This document shows positions 47,029-57,326 of a stretch of DNA of 64,000 nucleotides, one piece after another. Position numbers and translations under genes: made by a program. Positions within the stretch are counted from its first letter, which is position 1, and each line of letters begins with the position of its first letter. The stretch lies in NCBI GenBank assembly GCA_003254905.1, contig QANU01074788.1, positions 145,601 to 209,600 on the forward strand, given 5' to 3'. The notes under the pieces were generated by a model. That model saw only the letters and a program-made list of their open reading frames with translations. It was not told the origin of the DNA and did no database searches. The stretch is from Nissolia schottii (lineage: Eukaryota; Streptophyta; Magnoliopsida; Fabales; Fabaceae).

Positions 47029-47702
47029 GCGTTTAGGGGGGCAATTACATATATATGGCATTTATATACTGATATTCCTGATATGTGGGGAGGAAAAATA
47101 ATTTACGGATGTGTGGGATTTTTTACTGAAATCGGTCATTGTTGGACCGATTTCAGTATCAGAAAAAGCAAAAAAAAAAAAAAAAGAAAATGGGGGGTAA
47201 AATCGGTTAGGCATGGACCGATTTCAGTACCGGCGAAAAAAGGGGTAATAACCCATGTATGGGTTTCAAATGGGTTAATTTCGAATATATGGTGGGGGAG
47301 AAAAAATTACGGACGTGTGGGGGGAGTGTATGAAATCGGATCACGTATGGCCGATTTCAGTACGCAAAAAAAAAAAAAAAAAAAAANACATTTTGGCAAT
47401 TAAAAGTAACAGGAGCCATATATAGGTTAAAAAACCGCGAAAAAAAAAGGGAAAAGGGGTGAAATCGGCCAGATGTGGACCGATTTCAGCCCCATTTTAA
47501 AAAAAAAAAATTTCTGGGGGGCTGAAATCGGCACACCGTGGACCGATTTCAGTCCCATTGATTTAAAAAAAATAAATAAAATTTCGGGGGGCTGAAATCG
47601 GCACACCCTGGACCGATTTCAGCCCCAAATTCCCATACATCCGTAAATACTTTCTCCTGACCACATTTTGGAAAATTTTTAGGTAAAAAAACCGCGTTTA
47701 GG
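47029..47702. mobile_element. hairpin-array element, copy D (6 modules)
   Basis: The perfect 9-bp direct repeat GCGTTTAGG (47,029-47,037; 47,694-47,702) flanks 656 bp. Modules: 47,124-47,158, 47,197-47,230, 47,328-47,363, 47,456-47,493, 47,516-47,555, 47,586-47,626. Stems centre on TGAAATCGG / CCGATTTCA. The first is a perfect 14-bp stem (TACTGAAATCGGTC / GACCGATTTCAGTA) and the last another (GGGGCTGAAATCGG / CCGATTTCAGCCCC). The subterminal AATAATTTACGGATGTGTGGG recurs internally near 47,300-47,320, so two units appear fused. One N at 47,387 lies in a poly-A spacer. Confidence 0.75.
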
Positions 47703-47864
47703 AAGGACACTCCAACGCACACATTAGAACCACAAACAACAAAATGTATACTTTATTGTACATAGTTTTGAATTACCCTCAACATGATTCTTACTTTGTA
47801 CTGTCACAAGATTAAAACTATTTAGCCTCCTTTAGCCGTTGCTATTTTAGTTAAATATATAATT

Positions 47865-48145
47865 AAATAAGAGTTTAATTACTAAAAAATTTTGTATCGC
47901 CATCCAATCAAAACATTTTGTTTGTATTACTTTTCAAGTAATAAAAAAGATAGTAAATTATTTTTAGTTATGTGATAAAATTTGATTAAATGACAATGTA
48001 AAAAAGTTTTGCACTGTCAGTGAATAGTAATTAAACTAATTAAATAATGAATTTAATAATTATGTAATGGTTGTGTAATTTTTTTTTACATTATCATCCA
48101 ATTAAATCTCGTGACGTCAACATAAATAATTGACTCTCTCACCTA
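47865..48145. mobile_element. one or two short MITEs
   Basis: GTTTAATTACTA near 47,873 and its complement TAGTAATTAAAC near 48,026 enclose about 160 bp containing CCATCCAATCAAAAC and TTGATTAAATGACAATGTAA. A second segment to about 48,140 repeats ACATTATCATCCAATTAAAT. This wording fits a common legume MITE type, also hinted at near 10,100 and 32,550. Confidence 0.5.
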
Positions 48146-48593
48146 CTACTTTAAAAATCATGCATTTAGGATGATTTGATAGGATGTTAGTGTCAAAAAA
48201 CATTATTGCCAATATATAACAACTAAAATTTACATGGATGGTATTTGACATGAGATAATCTATCTAGATTACTAGTAATTTGTCTTTTAAATTACATAGT
48301 AATCCCTATTATTTTGTTTGTTTAGATAAGATTACCAATAATATGAATTACCAATGTAATCCACGTTGTCTTCAAAGTGATAACGTGGATTACCGGTGTG
48401 TCAAATGCTACCTTGAGTTTGACTTAGATATAACTTTGATCCTTTATAATATGGCTCATTTTGATTTTGATCTGATAAAAAATTTAGTTTTGAGCCTTCT
48501 TTTTTCTTTTACTTTGTTTCAGGTCAAGTCATTTTAAATTTTAGTCCTTACACATATTAAAAATTTTATTTTTAGTCCATATAAATATTTTTT

Positions 48594-48893
48594 TGAATTG
48601 TTTTTTTTTTTTCAATTTCCTGCTTGTAACATGAGGCCGCTTTCATAGATACAACAAAGTTAGAAGACGTATGACTTTAGTCACAAATTTGTGAGAGATA
48701 GAGAAGGGAGAGATAATGTTGTTGGCAAGATATGGAGCCAAANTTGAAATGATTTTTTTTTTTCAATTTCCTGCTTGTAACATGAGGCCGCTTTCATAGA
48801 TACAACAAAGTTAGAAGACGTATGACTTTAGTCACAAATTTGTGAGAGATAGAGAAGGGAGAGATAATGTTGTTGGCAAGATATGGAGCCAAA
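48594..48893. repeat. ~150-bp direct duplication split by a single N
   Basis: 48,594-48,742 and 48,744 to about 48,893 are almost identical, starting TTGAA and T-run CAATTTCCTGCTTG and ending ATATGGAGCCAAA. The N at 48,743 lies exactly at the junction, and differences are confined to the T-run edge. Probably an assembly artefact; no coding content. Confidence 0.9.
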
Positions 48894-49668
48894 ATTTCAG
48901 TGAAAGAGAGAAAAAAGGGGGAATGACAATGCATTATAACTTTAAGCTTAGGATTGGTCCCTTCAATACACTGATAATTTTAATCTTTTTTTTGGCTGGA
49001 CCAGGGGCCCTAAGGAGAGGAATTCCTTAATTTACGCGCACTTTTTTAGAAACCCCTTTTTGGGTGGTGTGGTGTTCATGAGTGGGTTGGTTTGCCTTTA
49101 CTTGCTACTACTACTTTTTGATTGATTTGTGCATCTCAAAGGAGGAGTTTTATAATATATGTAAAAATTAATTAAAAAAAACCCCAATAAAGGCACATTC
49201 TTTGCTTCTACATTTAACCATAAACTTTTTTCACAACGAGGACGGTCCATACACATGACACTTGTTGGGATAGGCTGTTTACTTAGCAACCAAATAATTG
49301 AACCTGGTTGTAACTAAAACTAGTACTTTCTCTTCTTCTTTTTTTTTTCAGTTTTATTTTTGGATCTGGTGGTTTCCCAAATTCTCATGACCACATTTAC
49401 TCGAGTTTAGTTTGGTTGAGCCAATACAGGCAATGGGAAATTACAAAATGAAAGATTATTGCATTTGGTTTGCATAATAAAAAAAAATAATTCTAAAAAA
49501 GTTATATTTTTAAGAATCATAAAAGCTTCATTTTCTCACATTTTCAATCTCACCCTCCATTAGGTAATCAAACATTCTCGTAGAAAGGAAATATTTCTAC
49601 AATTGTAAAGAGGTGAATTTACCTTTATTTAAAATTAAAAATCCTATTTTACTCTCTCATATTAATAA
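48894..49668. other. intergenic, nothing recognised
   Basis: A/T-rich with T-runs. GGACCAGGGGCCCTAAGGAG near 49,000 is locally GC-rich but matches nothing I know. Confidence 0.4.
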
Positions 49669-50101
49669 TACTCCTGTCCAGTTTTAATTGTCATTTTTGA
49701 CAAAAGCACACAGATTAAAAAATAATTAATTTACACTAACTTAGAAAGAATATCAAGTCTTTAAACTCAATTGCCCCTAAGTGAGATAGAATTCAAGATC
49801 TAGGAACACTGAAACCTTAATTAATACAAGAAATAAAGAGTTCATGACAACCAACGGGGGTTGGTCCAAGTGGTAAGCGGCTTAGTATCGCTTAAGCAAG
49901 GTCCCGACCCGAGTTCAAGACTTTGTGTACTCAGTTATCCCCACTGAGAGACTCACTCGCCATAACCAGGTGCGCGACACGGGTCGGGTAGGCAACCTAA
50001 AAAAATAAAGAGGTCGTGAAAAACAAGGGTAAAATTGAAAAAGTATAATTACTACTTCCTTAATCTAAACAAATGACAACTAAAACTGGACAGAGGGAGT
50101 A
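49669..50101. mobile_element. Stowaway (Tc1/mariner-type) MITE hosting a SINE
   Basis: The left end CTCCTGTCCAGTTTTAATTG and the complement of the right end (CTCCCTCTGTCCAGTTTTAG) are the classical Stowaway TIR, flanked by TA on both sides (49,669-49,670 and 50,100-50,101). The element spans 49,671-50,099. Removing the nested SINE and one target copy leaves about 257 bp, a usual Stowaway size. Confidence 0.9.
49832..50022 (+). mobile_element. tRNA-derived SINE nested in the Stowaway MITE
   Basis: A box TGGTCCAAGTGG begins at about 49,863 and B box GTTCAAGAC at about 49,914, both fitting pol III consensus. The tail reads TCGGGTAGGCAACCTAAAAA. A 19-bp imperfect target duplication flanks it: AATAAAGAGTTCATGACAA (49,832-49,850) and AATAAAGAGGTCGTGAAAA (50,004-50,022). 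The body is about 153 bp. Confidence 0.85.
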
Positions 50102-51557
50102 ATAAATAATAATATTTATAGGAGTGGAAAAATAACTAATATTAAATAATAATAATTAATAATAATAACCATTAAATAAGTAATAATAATAATTTTTTTA
50201 AGTTGAGAAAATAACTATTAATTATATTTAAATATGGGTTTAATAGGTGTAATGATCATTTTTTTTTCATTTGTTAAGGTTATTTTTGATAAAATAAAAA
50301 ATATTCACGAGAATATTAGTGTCAACCAAATGCATAAATGGTTCATTCTTAGGAATATTTTGCAAAATTCCCAAGAATTTAATCAGTGAAATAAACATGT
50401 TTAAAAGTCATTACTAAAAGTAACATTCCTAAGAATGTTATTATGAAGAATGTTTACTAATTTCGCAAACCACACACTCCTTAGTTTGAGTGGCCTAGAT
50501 GATGGTTCTTATATTTAAGCCCAATTGTATTAAATGTTGTAAATTACCAGCACAGTCTATCATGCGAGTAATATATGGGAGACCTAATAAATCAACTTAC
50601 CAATTAATCTACCTATTTTTATAAATAACATTTGATATTTCTAAGGATAAAATAAGTGTCATTCACACAGGTGAATAAGTTGATTTATTAAGTTTTCCAA
50701 TCCAACTTGGTCTCAATTCTCAAATCAAAATTAGGGAAGTAGTCCCTGTAATTTGATAGTCACTTTTTGATCCTTACCATACAAATAAGACACTCTAATC
50801 CTCCAAATTTTGATTGTTTAGGTTAGGGACAAAAAATTGTCTCATATTTTTAATGCTAAGGGAGCATGAATAGATTTTTAAGTCATGATAAGTTACTTTG
50901 TTCTCCAATATTTGGATCAGGAACTAATTGAAAGATTTTGTCAAAAACAAAAAATGGTCCACTTTTTCTTTTAAATTAAATGATATCATATGTTGGTTGA
51001 CCCTTTTAGTGAATAATTCATTTATATCACCCAATTCCATTCAACCACCACTCATAATCTTGTTCAAAATTTTGATTTCTTGCTTCTGACTTTGTAGATA
51101 AATAAAACACAGGAATGCAGCCTTGACACCCAACCAAAACAAAAAGTATTGCAGCTTCTTGTCACCTCTGCCCAACCAATATAATTGCCCAAATAGCTGA
51201 GTCTAAAAAATTAATGCCATAACCATTATGTAAGGGAACTGTTTATAATAATAATTTACAACTGAGCCCCAACTTAGGCAAAGGAAGCCCTTAGTGATGT
51301 GGTGGCGAAAGGCCCGCCCAAGTCTATTCCAAGCCCAACCTCTACCATTATAGGCTGTAGGTAGGTTCAACAAGAGAAATTAGTTGACCCAAAAAAAGGT
51401 GGAACTTCGACATTTCCAAAAATGTTTAAAGTTGACCAAACAAAAAGTTCTCAAAAGAGAATTTGAACTCTCAAACTATTTCTGAAAAAATAAAAGTTCT
51501 TAAATATTTTGATTTAATTATAAATTATCTTGATTGGAATAATTGAACAACAGAAGT
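50102..51557. other. intergenic, nothing recognised
   Basis: A/T-rich. No open frame with recognisable content and no element boundary that I could support. Confidence 0.45.
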
Positions 51558-51951
51558 AGTCTAGCTAGGGCTGTCAAAATGAGCCTGGCCCGTTTACCCG
51601 GTTAAACGGACGGGCTTTACATGCAAAAAATAGGCCCGCGAAAATTTGAAAAAAAATTGGATCGGTCCGTTTAAGCCCAACCCGTTTAGCCCGTGGGCTG
51701 GCCCGTTTACCCGTGAATTTTTTAAAATAATTTTTAAATAATTTTTTTTAATTTTTTGATTTTTTAAAATATTTTTAAATATTTTTTTAAAATTTTTGAA
51801 TTTTTTTAAAAAAATAAACAGGTTGACGGGCGACCCATTTAGGCCCGCGGACCGACCATAAGCGAGCCGGGCTTAAAAAATATGCATATTTTTTGCCGGG
51901 CCCGTTTAGGCCCGCGCTGGGCCCGCCCGTTTTGACACCCCTAAGTCTAGC
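51558..51951. mobile_element. hAT-type MITE with perfect 8-bp target duplication
   Basis: AGTCTAGC is repeated exactly at 51,558-51,565 and 51,944-51,951. The element (51,566-51,943, 378 bp) has ends TAGGGCTGTCAAAATGAGCC and, from the other strand, TAGGGGTGTCAAAACGGGCG. GC-rich subterminal GGCCCG/CGGGCC repeats flank an A/T-rich centre. It encodes nothing. Confidence 0.93.
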
Positions 51952-53159
51952 CCATAGTGTTATGGTCACCATTGGGCTCCTCAGAAGGTCTTGTTAAATA
52001 TGGATAGTGCTTTTGTATACATAAGTTGGACTCACTTGATAGAGATTTGGTGTTTGTGAATCCCTGTAATTTCACTTTGTTGTTATCTCTTACATTTCTT
52101 TTCTCTATTTATTTTGTTGTTTTCCCTGTTTGGCTTAGCCATGACTTTTAAAATCTATCAATATATATATATATATACACACACACATTTATGTATCAAC
52201 AAAAGTTATTATTTTTTTTATTAAAAAAATTTCATTAAAAGAGAAGAAAAAGTATAAAAGAGGAAAAATTGTGCAACAACGCATGTCAATCCCTTTAAAC
52301 ATCCGTTAATTGAGGTGATGCCATTAAATAGACAATGTGCTAAGCACCAAAGGGATGGCGAAAAATTGCTCATCCCAAATAAAACCAACATTCCAAAAGG
52401 AATTATTAAAATTGCCATAACTTGTTTCCAACCAAAAATACCATGGGTTGGTTTGGATGTCGGAGTTTGAAATTGACTTAGAATCTTAAATCTTATATTT
52501 AGAGTCATTAAAGAATTAAATTATGAATTATAATTATAGATTTATTTATAATCTTTTATATTTAAATTTGTGATTCAAAGTTTTAAATAGATAAAAGTGT
52601 TATTAAAATAATTATTTTAGTATTATTGTAATATTTGATTATATTTTTTTAAAAATTCTTTATTTATAAACAGTAAATTACAATTGGATACTATGATATT
52701 TTATAAAGATATTGAAATAAATATTATTAGAATGTGTATGTCCTTATTTAAAATACCCAAACATGACATCTCTGACTATTGCATTTTTGGAAATGTGATT
52801 CCCAAGAATAAAATTGCTTATTATTAACAAACACCCCTAGGTGATTACTCTCTATTTTGTGGTTCACGAGTTGGTTGGGGCTTAATCATGATTTTTACAT
52901 ATCGTGTTTTTAATATTGTTTTCCAATTCAATCAATGACTTAACTCAAAATGATGAGCAAGCAAGTATTGAAAGTAACCACCAAGATTTAACAATGTCCA
53001 ACTTATATATTTCCAAGAATACTATTCTTAAAAATGTTATTCTTTGAAAAAGTTTTTCCAATAATATATTTTGCAGGTGTTTGGTTGCAAATTGAACATA
53101 TAGTAACATTCTTGAGAATACAATATATTTCTTCAAAATACTCATGACAAAACGATATA
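51952..53159. other. intergenic, nothing recognised
   Basis: A (TA)n(CA)n microsatellite at about 52,159-52,188. The rest is A/T-rich with no recognised content. Confidence 0.45.
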
Positions 53160-53415
53160 TGTCGGAGGTAGTTCAACATCGATCGATAGTGGTCTGGAGT
53201 AGGTCGAGTGTGGTCTTACGTTGATGGTCCAACATCGGCCGTCAGTAGTGCAATGTTGGCCGGCAATGGTTCGACATCGACTGAAGGTGATTTGATGTCT
53301 GTTGGCGGTGGTTCAACATCAACTAATGGTGGTCTAACAATGGTTCGGCCTTAGCCATCGGTGGTCCAATGTTGGTGGCGGCGGTTCAGCGTTGACCAAT
53401 GGTGGTCCAGTTTAA
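53160..53415. repeat. degenerate ~29-bp minisatellite (GGTGGTTCAACATCGAC type)
   Basis: About eight diverged units built on GGTTCAACATCGACCGATGG-like words (for example TTCAACATCGATCG, TCCAACATCGGCCG, TTCGACATCGACTG, TTCAACATCAACTA, TTCAGCGTTGACCA), each followed by a GGTGGTC variant. It is locally GC-rich in an A/T-rich region. Confidence 0.75.
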
Positions 53416-55180
53416 TAAATTTATCTAGTAGTAGACTAGCAATTAATTGGAGACATTTAATAAACAATTTTACCAAACCATGTATAAATATGAGCAACGG
53501 GCTCGTAACTATTATTCAAGTTTAAATTTACTAACTATTTAAATATTGAAACATTAACTACTAAAATTATCAAGGTAAATTGGCTTAATGACATAATATG
53601 AATATTATGCTCTTAATTATTTGAGCAAATAATCTCATAAACTTCAAATTACCGGTTGATCATAAACACACATGATCATAAGATTGATGCATCTATTAAA
53701 AATATAATGTATAAATGGTTCATAGAATAAGTGATTTAGTTACAACTATAATTGATAAATGATAATCATCTGATAATTAAATTTTTACGAGAGCAAGTAG
53801 TTTTGCCTTTGGTCCTTCTGCCGGCGGCATTGCTTGCTCATTTCTCTCAAGTTCTGGTTCTGCTATGTTGATCTCATTGCAGGTTAATTGGGGTTTTTTT
53901 ATTTTTATTTTTCTGGTTTGCTTATTTGGTTCAGTTTTGAGATCCTGAGTGTTGGGTTTGGCCTTTTTCTTTTGGGGGAGTATTGTTGTTTCCTCAGGGA
54001 CCTTGTTGCTATGAGGTGGTTGGATTTTTGTTCTTATTGGGTGGCTTGATCTTTTGTTGATTTGCCTTAAATTGCTTCGGAAAGTATGTTTTTTTTTCAA
54101 CCTTGGGCTTTTTATACTAAGTTTTTATACGAGAATTTTAATGAAACTCTTCATTCACGGTGGGCGTTGTTTAATCTAGGTGGTGTGGGGTTGATGTACT
54201 TATTTTTCCCTAGCTTGCCCAAATTGAGTTTAAGCCTCTCATTTATGAAACATTGAAAAAGAAAAAACAACACACAAAAAAATTTTAAATTGAAGAATCT
54301 TCTTGCTCTTAATAAATGTCCATGTAAACTTTTAATAATTTTTTGCGTATCGATGACCTAACCGGTCATGCCAAATGATACAAATATTTGTTTAATAAAC
54401 TTATAGTTCACTGTAGCATAAGATTTAATTATGTCAATATTTGTATAGTACAAATTAAAAAAAAATTGGTAGTTTTCTAATACACAGTTATTACATGATA
54501 TAATAGTAACAATTTGAAGATAATTGTTAGGGTCAAATAAATTTTTGCCCCCCTACTATAAAACTCTTTTTAGAAAAATTGCACCCTAATAAAAAAAATT
54601 TGATTTGGTACTGATTTGGTACCTACTAAATTTTGATATTTGTCACTTGATGTGATATTTAATTGTACCACTTCAACATGTCCACTTTAATTATTTTTGT
54701 ATCTGTGATAAAGTCGTGTGCAATGCACATGCATATACGCAAGTCCACCTAAAATAAATAGGTGGTGAAAATTTTCTTTCAACAAGGATTGAACTTAGGA
54801 TAAGGAACAATTTGTTGCACTCCCACACCACTGAACCAGCAACATTGTTGTATTGCCTATCTTCACTAATTATATATAATACATGTTTAACCCAATTTTT
54901 TTTTTTTTACGATGCAATTTCAAAAAAGTGTTATATATTAGAGAAAAAAAAAACTTATTTAACCCTATTTAATATTATCCTCATTTTTGTTTCAACATGA
55001 TATTCATTTTTGCAAACATCTTAACAAGTATTATAGAGACTTATTAGATAATACGAAATTACCTATAACAATTATTTTTTGTTCCTTCAAGTAGTATTAT
55101 ATTGGCTCTTCAGGAGCCTTTAATCACTTTTGTACTATCAAAAATTATATTACCGTTTATAATAAATTATGCTTCTTCAT
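53416..55180. other. intergenic; possible LINE 3' end at 53,790-54,265
   Basis: The stretch 53,790-54,265 has balanced composition and ends in GGTGTGGGGTTGATGTACTT, a CCTAGCTTG word and an A-rich tract. This style is reminiscent of plant L1 LINE 3' ends, but no reverse-transcriptase motif and no target duplication are visible. The rest is A/T-rich without recognised features. Confidence 0.3.
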
Positions 55181-55181
55181 C

Positions 55182-56974
55182 AAAAAGAGGGAGATTGTGG
55201 AACTAGGTTTCCCTAATTGCTCTAATTGTTTAATACAATATGTTTTGATGATGACAAATACAATATGTCGTAATTGTCCTTGCTTATTGTCTATGCTTAT
55301 GTTTGTAGAACTAGGTTTCCCTAGTTGTTCTATTTAATTCAATATATCTTGATGACAAATAGAACATAACAAATATATAATGACAATTAGAACGCAAAAG
55401 GATGTTATATGTTAAATAGAATACATTTGATCTTGTATGATTGAACTTGATGATATCATATAGCTAGCTTACACATCATACAATGATATATGAGAAACAT
55501 CCTTTTGAGAATACATCCAATAATGAATTATATGTGCATTGAAGGATTAACTTTGGATATGTGCATATGCATGAATATCAAGTGCTATAGTGTTAGAATG
55601 CATGCATGTTAGACAAAGAATATTATTGGATAAATATATTGACTTGATATATGCCTAATTATATATGCATGATGCATTGATTGATCTATAGATGCATATT
55701 AAGATATTGGAACACATTGGACTAGCTATACTTTCAAATGAATAATCTTATGTATAGGAAAGTCTAAAGCATATCAAGAGCAAGATGGAACAAGAAGGAA
55801 CATATCCATATGATGCCCAAAGTCAAAAGACGGAGCATGCTTATCCCATGAAGAACATGGTAATGCCGAAGATAGGATTCATAAAGAATACCAAGTCCAA
55901 GCAAGCAGTCAAAAGGATATAGTTTCTTAGGGCTTAAGTTATTCTTGTCAAAGGAAAATTGATATATATCTCTCTCTAAACTCTTAGAATGATGCTCTTA
56001 AATGATCTTTTGATTCTAGGAACTAAAAATGGTTAAGATTGACAATATGAATAAAAAGAATGAAAAAAAGGATGAATTTGGCCCAGGAAAACTGTAGTCA
56101 TTCGAATGACCGGGTAAAAAAGCCATTACGACTGTATTTTCTTGAGTCATTTTAATGACTAAGAGGTGTCATTCGAATGACCAAGCTCCAGAAATAAGAA
56201 CGGGTAGTTTTCAACAGACAGAAATAAGAATATAATTGGGTAACGGCTAGTACACTTACAAACTCTATAAATACCCATTAAACTCACATTTCTAGCCAAG
56301 CTTTTCACTCTCATCATCCTTATACTTCATAATATCAATTGATTAATATTTTTCATCATCATAAGAGCAAAAGAGAGATATTATCAATACTCCTAGTAGA
56401 GCTTTAATTTGTATTATCCACTCTTTGAGAGATTTTATATTTCACAAATTCCATACACTTGTAAAGAGGGTGAGGTGTCCCTCTAGTTGCTTAGGGTGTG
56501 GTATCCCTAAGGATTGGTTCTTGAGGCTCAAACACAATGGTGGGGGATCCTAAGTGTGAGGAATGCCCTTGGATGGAATGGTTTTTCAACCACTTAAGTT
56601 AGAAGCTTGATGATAGTGGAAAAATCTTGAGCAACCACTTAGGGACTGGACGTAGATGACAAGGGTGGTCGAACTAGGATAAATCACTATTTACAATCTC
56701 TCTAACTCTATCTCTTTATTTATTGCAAACTTATATTATTGTCTTTCATATTTGAGATTGCAATATCAAACATTTGTTGATAATTGTTTATAAGTTGCTC
56801 TATTAATCTTATTATTCTATCAATAAACATAATTGAGTAAGCTTATATTACATCCTTAATTGATATATTCCGCTGCATAATAACGTTGATTAAAATGCAA
56901 TATTTGTCAAAATTGGAATAATTTTTTAAATACACAATTCATCCCCTCTTGGGTATTGGTTGGCAAGACCAACA
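55182..56974 (+). mobile_element. Ty1/copia (SIRE/Maximus-like) 3' LTR with polypurine tract
   Basis: AAAAAGAGGGAGAT at 55,182-55,195 is the polypurine tract wording seen before SIRE/Maximus 3' LTRs, directly followed by TGTGGAACTAGGTTTCCCTA. The LTR starts at 55,196, has a TATA box CTATAAATACC near 56,265, an A/T-rich end with CAATTCATCCCCTCTTGGGT, and a probable CA end at 56,974. Length is about 1.78 kb. The first ~108 bp are partly duplicated (TGTAGAACTAGG at 55,304). The internal coding region upstream is absent, so the element is truncated. Lineage is inferred from the PPT and LTR ends. Confidence 0.65.
56097..56181. repeat. three GTCATTNNAATGAC palindromes in the copia LTR U3
   Basis: GTCATTCGAATGAC at 56,097-56,110 and 56,168-56,181 are perfect 14-bp palindromes. 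AGTCATTTTAATGACT at 56,145-56,160 is a variant. They lie about 100-170 bp upstream of the TATA box and could be promoter elements of the LTR. Confidence 0.7.
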
Positions 56975-57326
56975 ATGTGCCACTTACATGTTCAACTTTT
57001 TAGAAAAAAAAATACCTTTTTCTAAATGACACACAGAAAGTCACACAATTCACCACTTCTAACTTTCACTTGCAACTCTCCTAATTCAAGTCTTTGCCAC
57101 CGCTAAGGGCTGCACATCTCACCCACTCCATCGACGGGAAAGGAGCAGGAGAGGTTGAGGTTGAGGGAGATGGGGAAGGCAATAAAGAAGGTGAAAGCAG
57201 AGAGGAATTTGAGGAGGAATGAGTAGATTAGGTGGGAGCCCAGGAAGTAGAACAAGGGCACACAGGGTAGAAGGACGATTTGGAGGCGAGGTCAGAGCCA
57301 TAAGTGGTGGATGGCATGAAAGGTGG
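56975..57326. other. intergenic, purine-rich
   Basis: The strip 57,130-57,300 is GA-rich on + and gives a Pro/Leu-rich frame on the minus strand with no recognised motif. It directly precedes the copia insertion. Confidence 0.4.

Noticed and set aside
53777-54100. 107-codon Lys/Pro-rich minus-strand frame
   Set aside because: No motif; it is the complement of a T-rich stretch that may be a LINE tail. Not supported as a gene.
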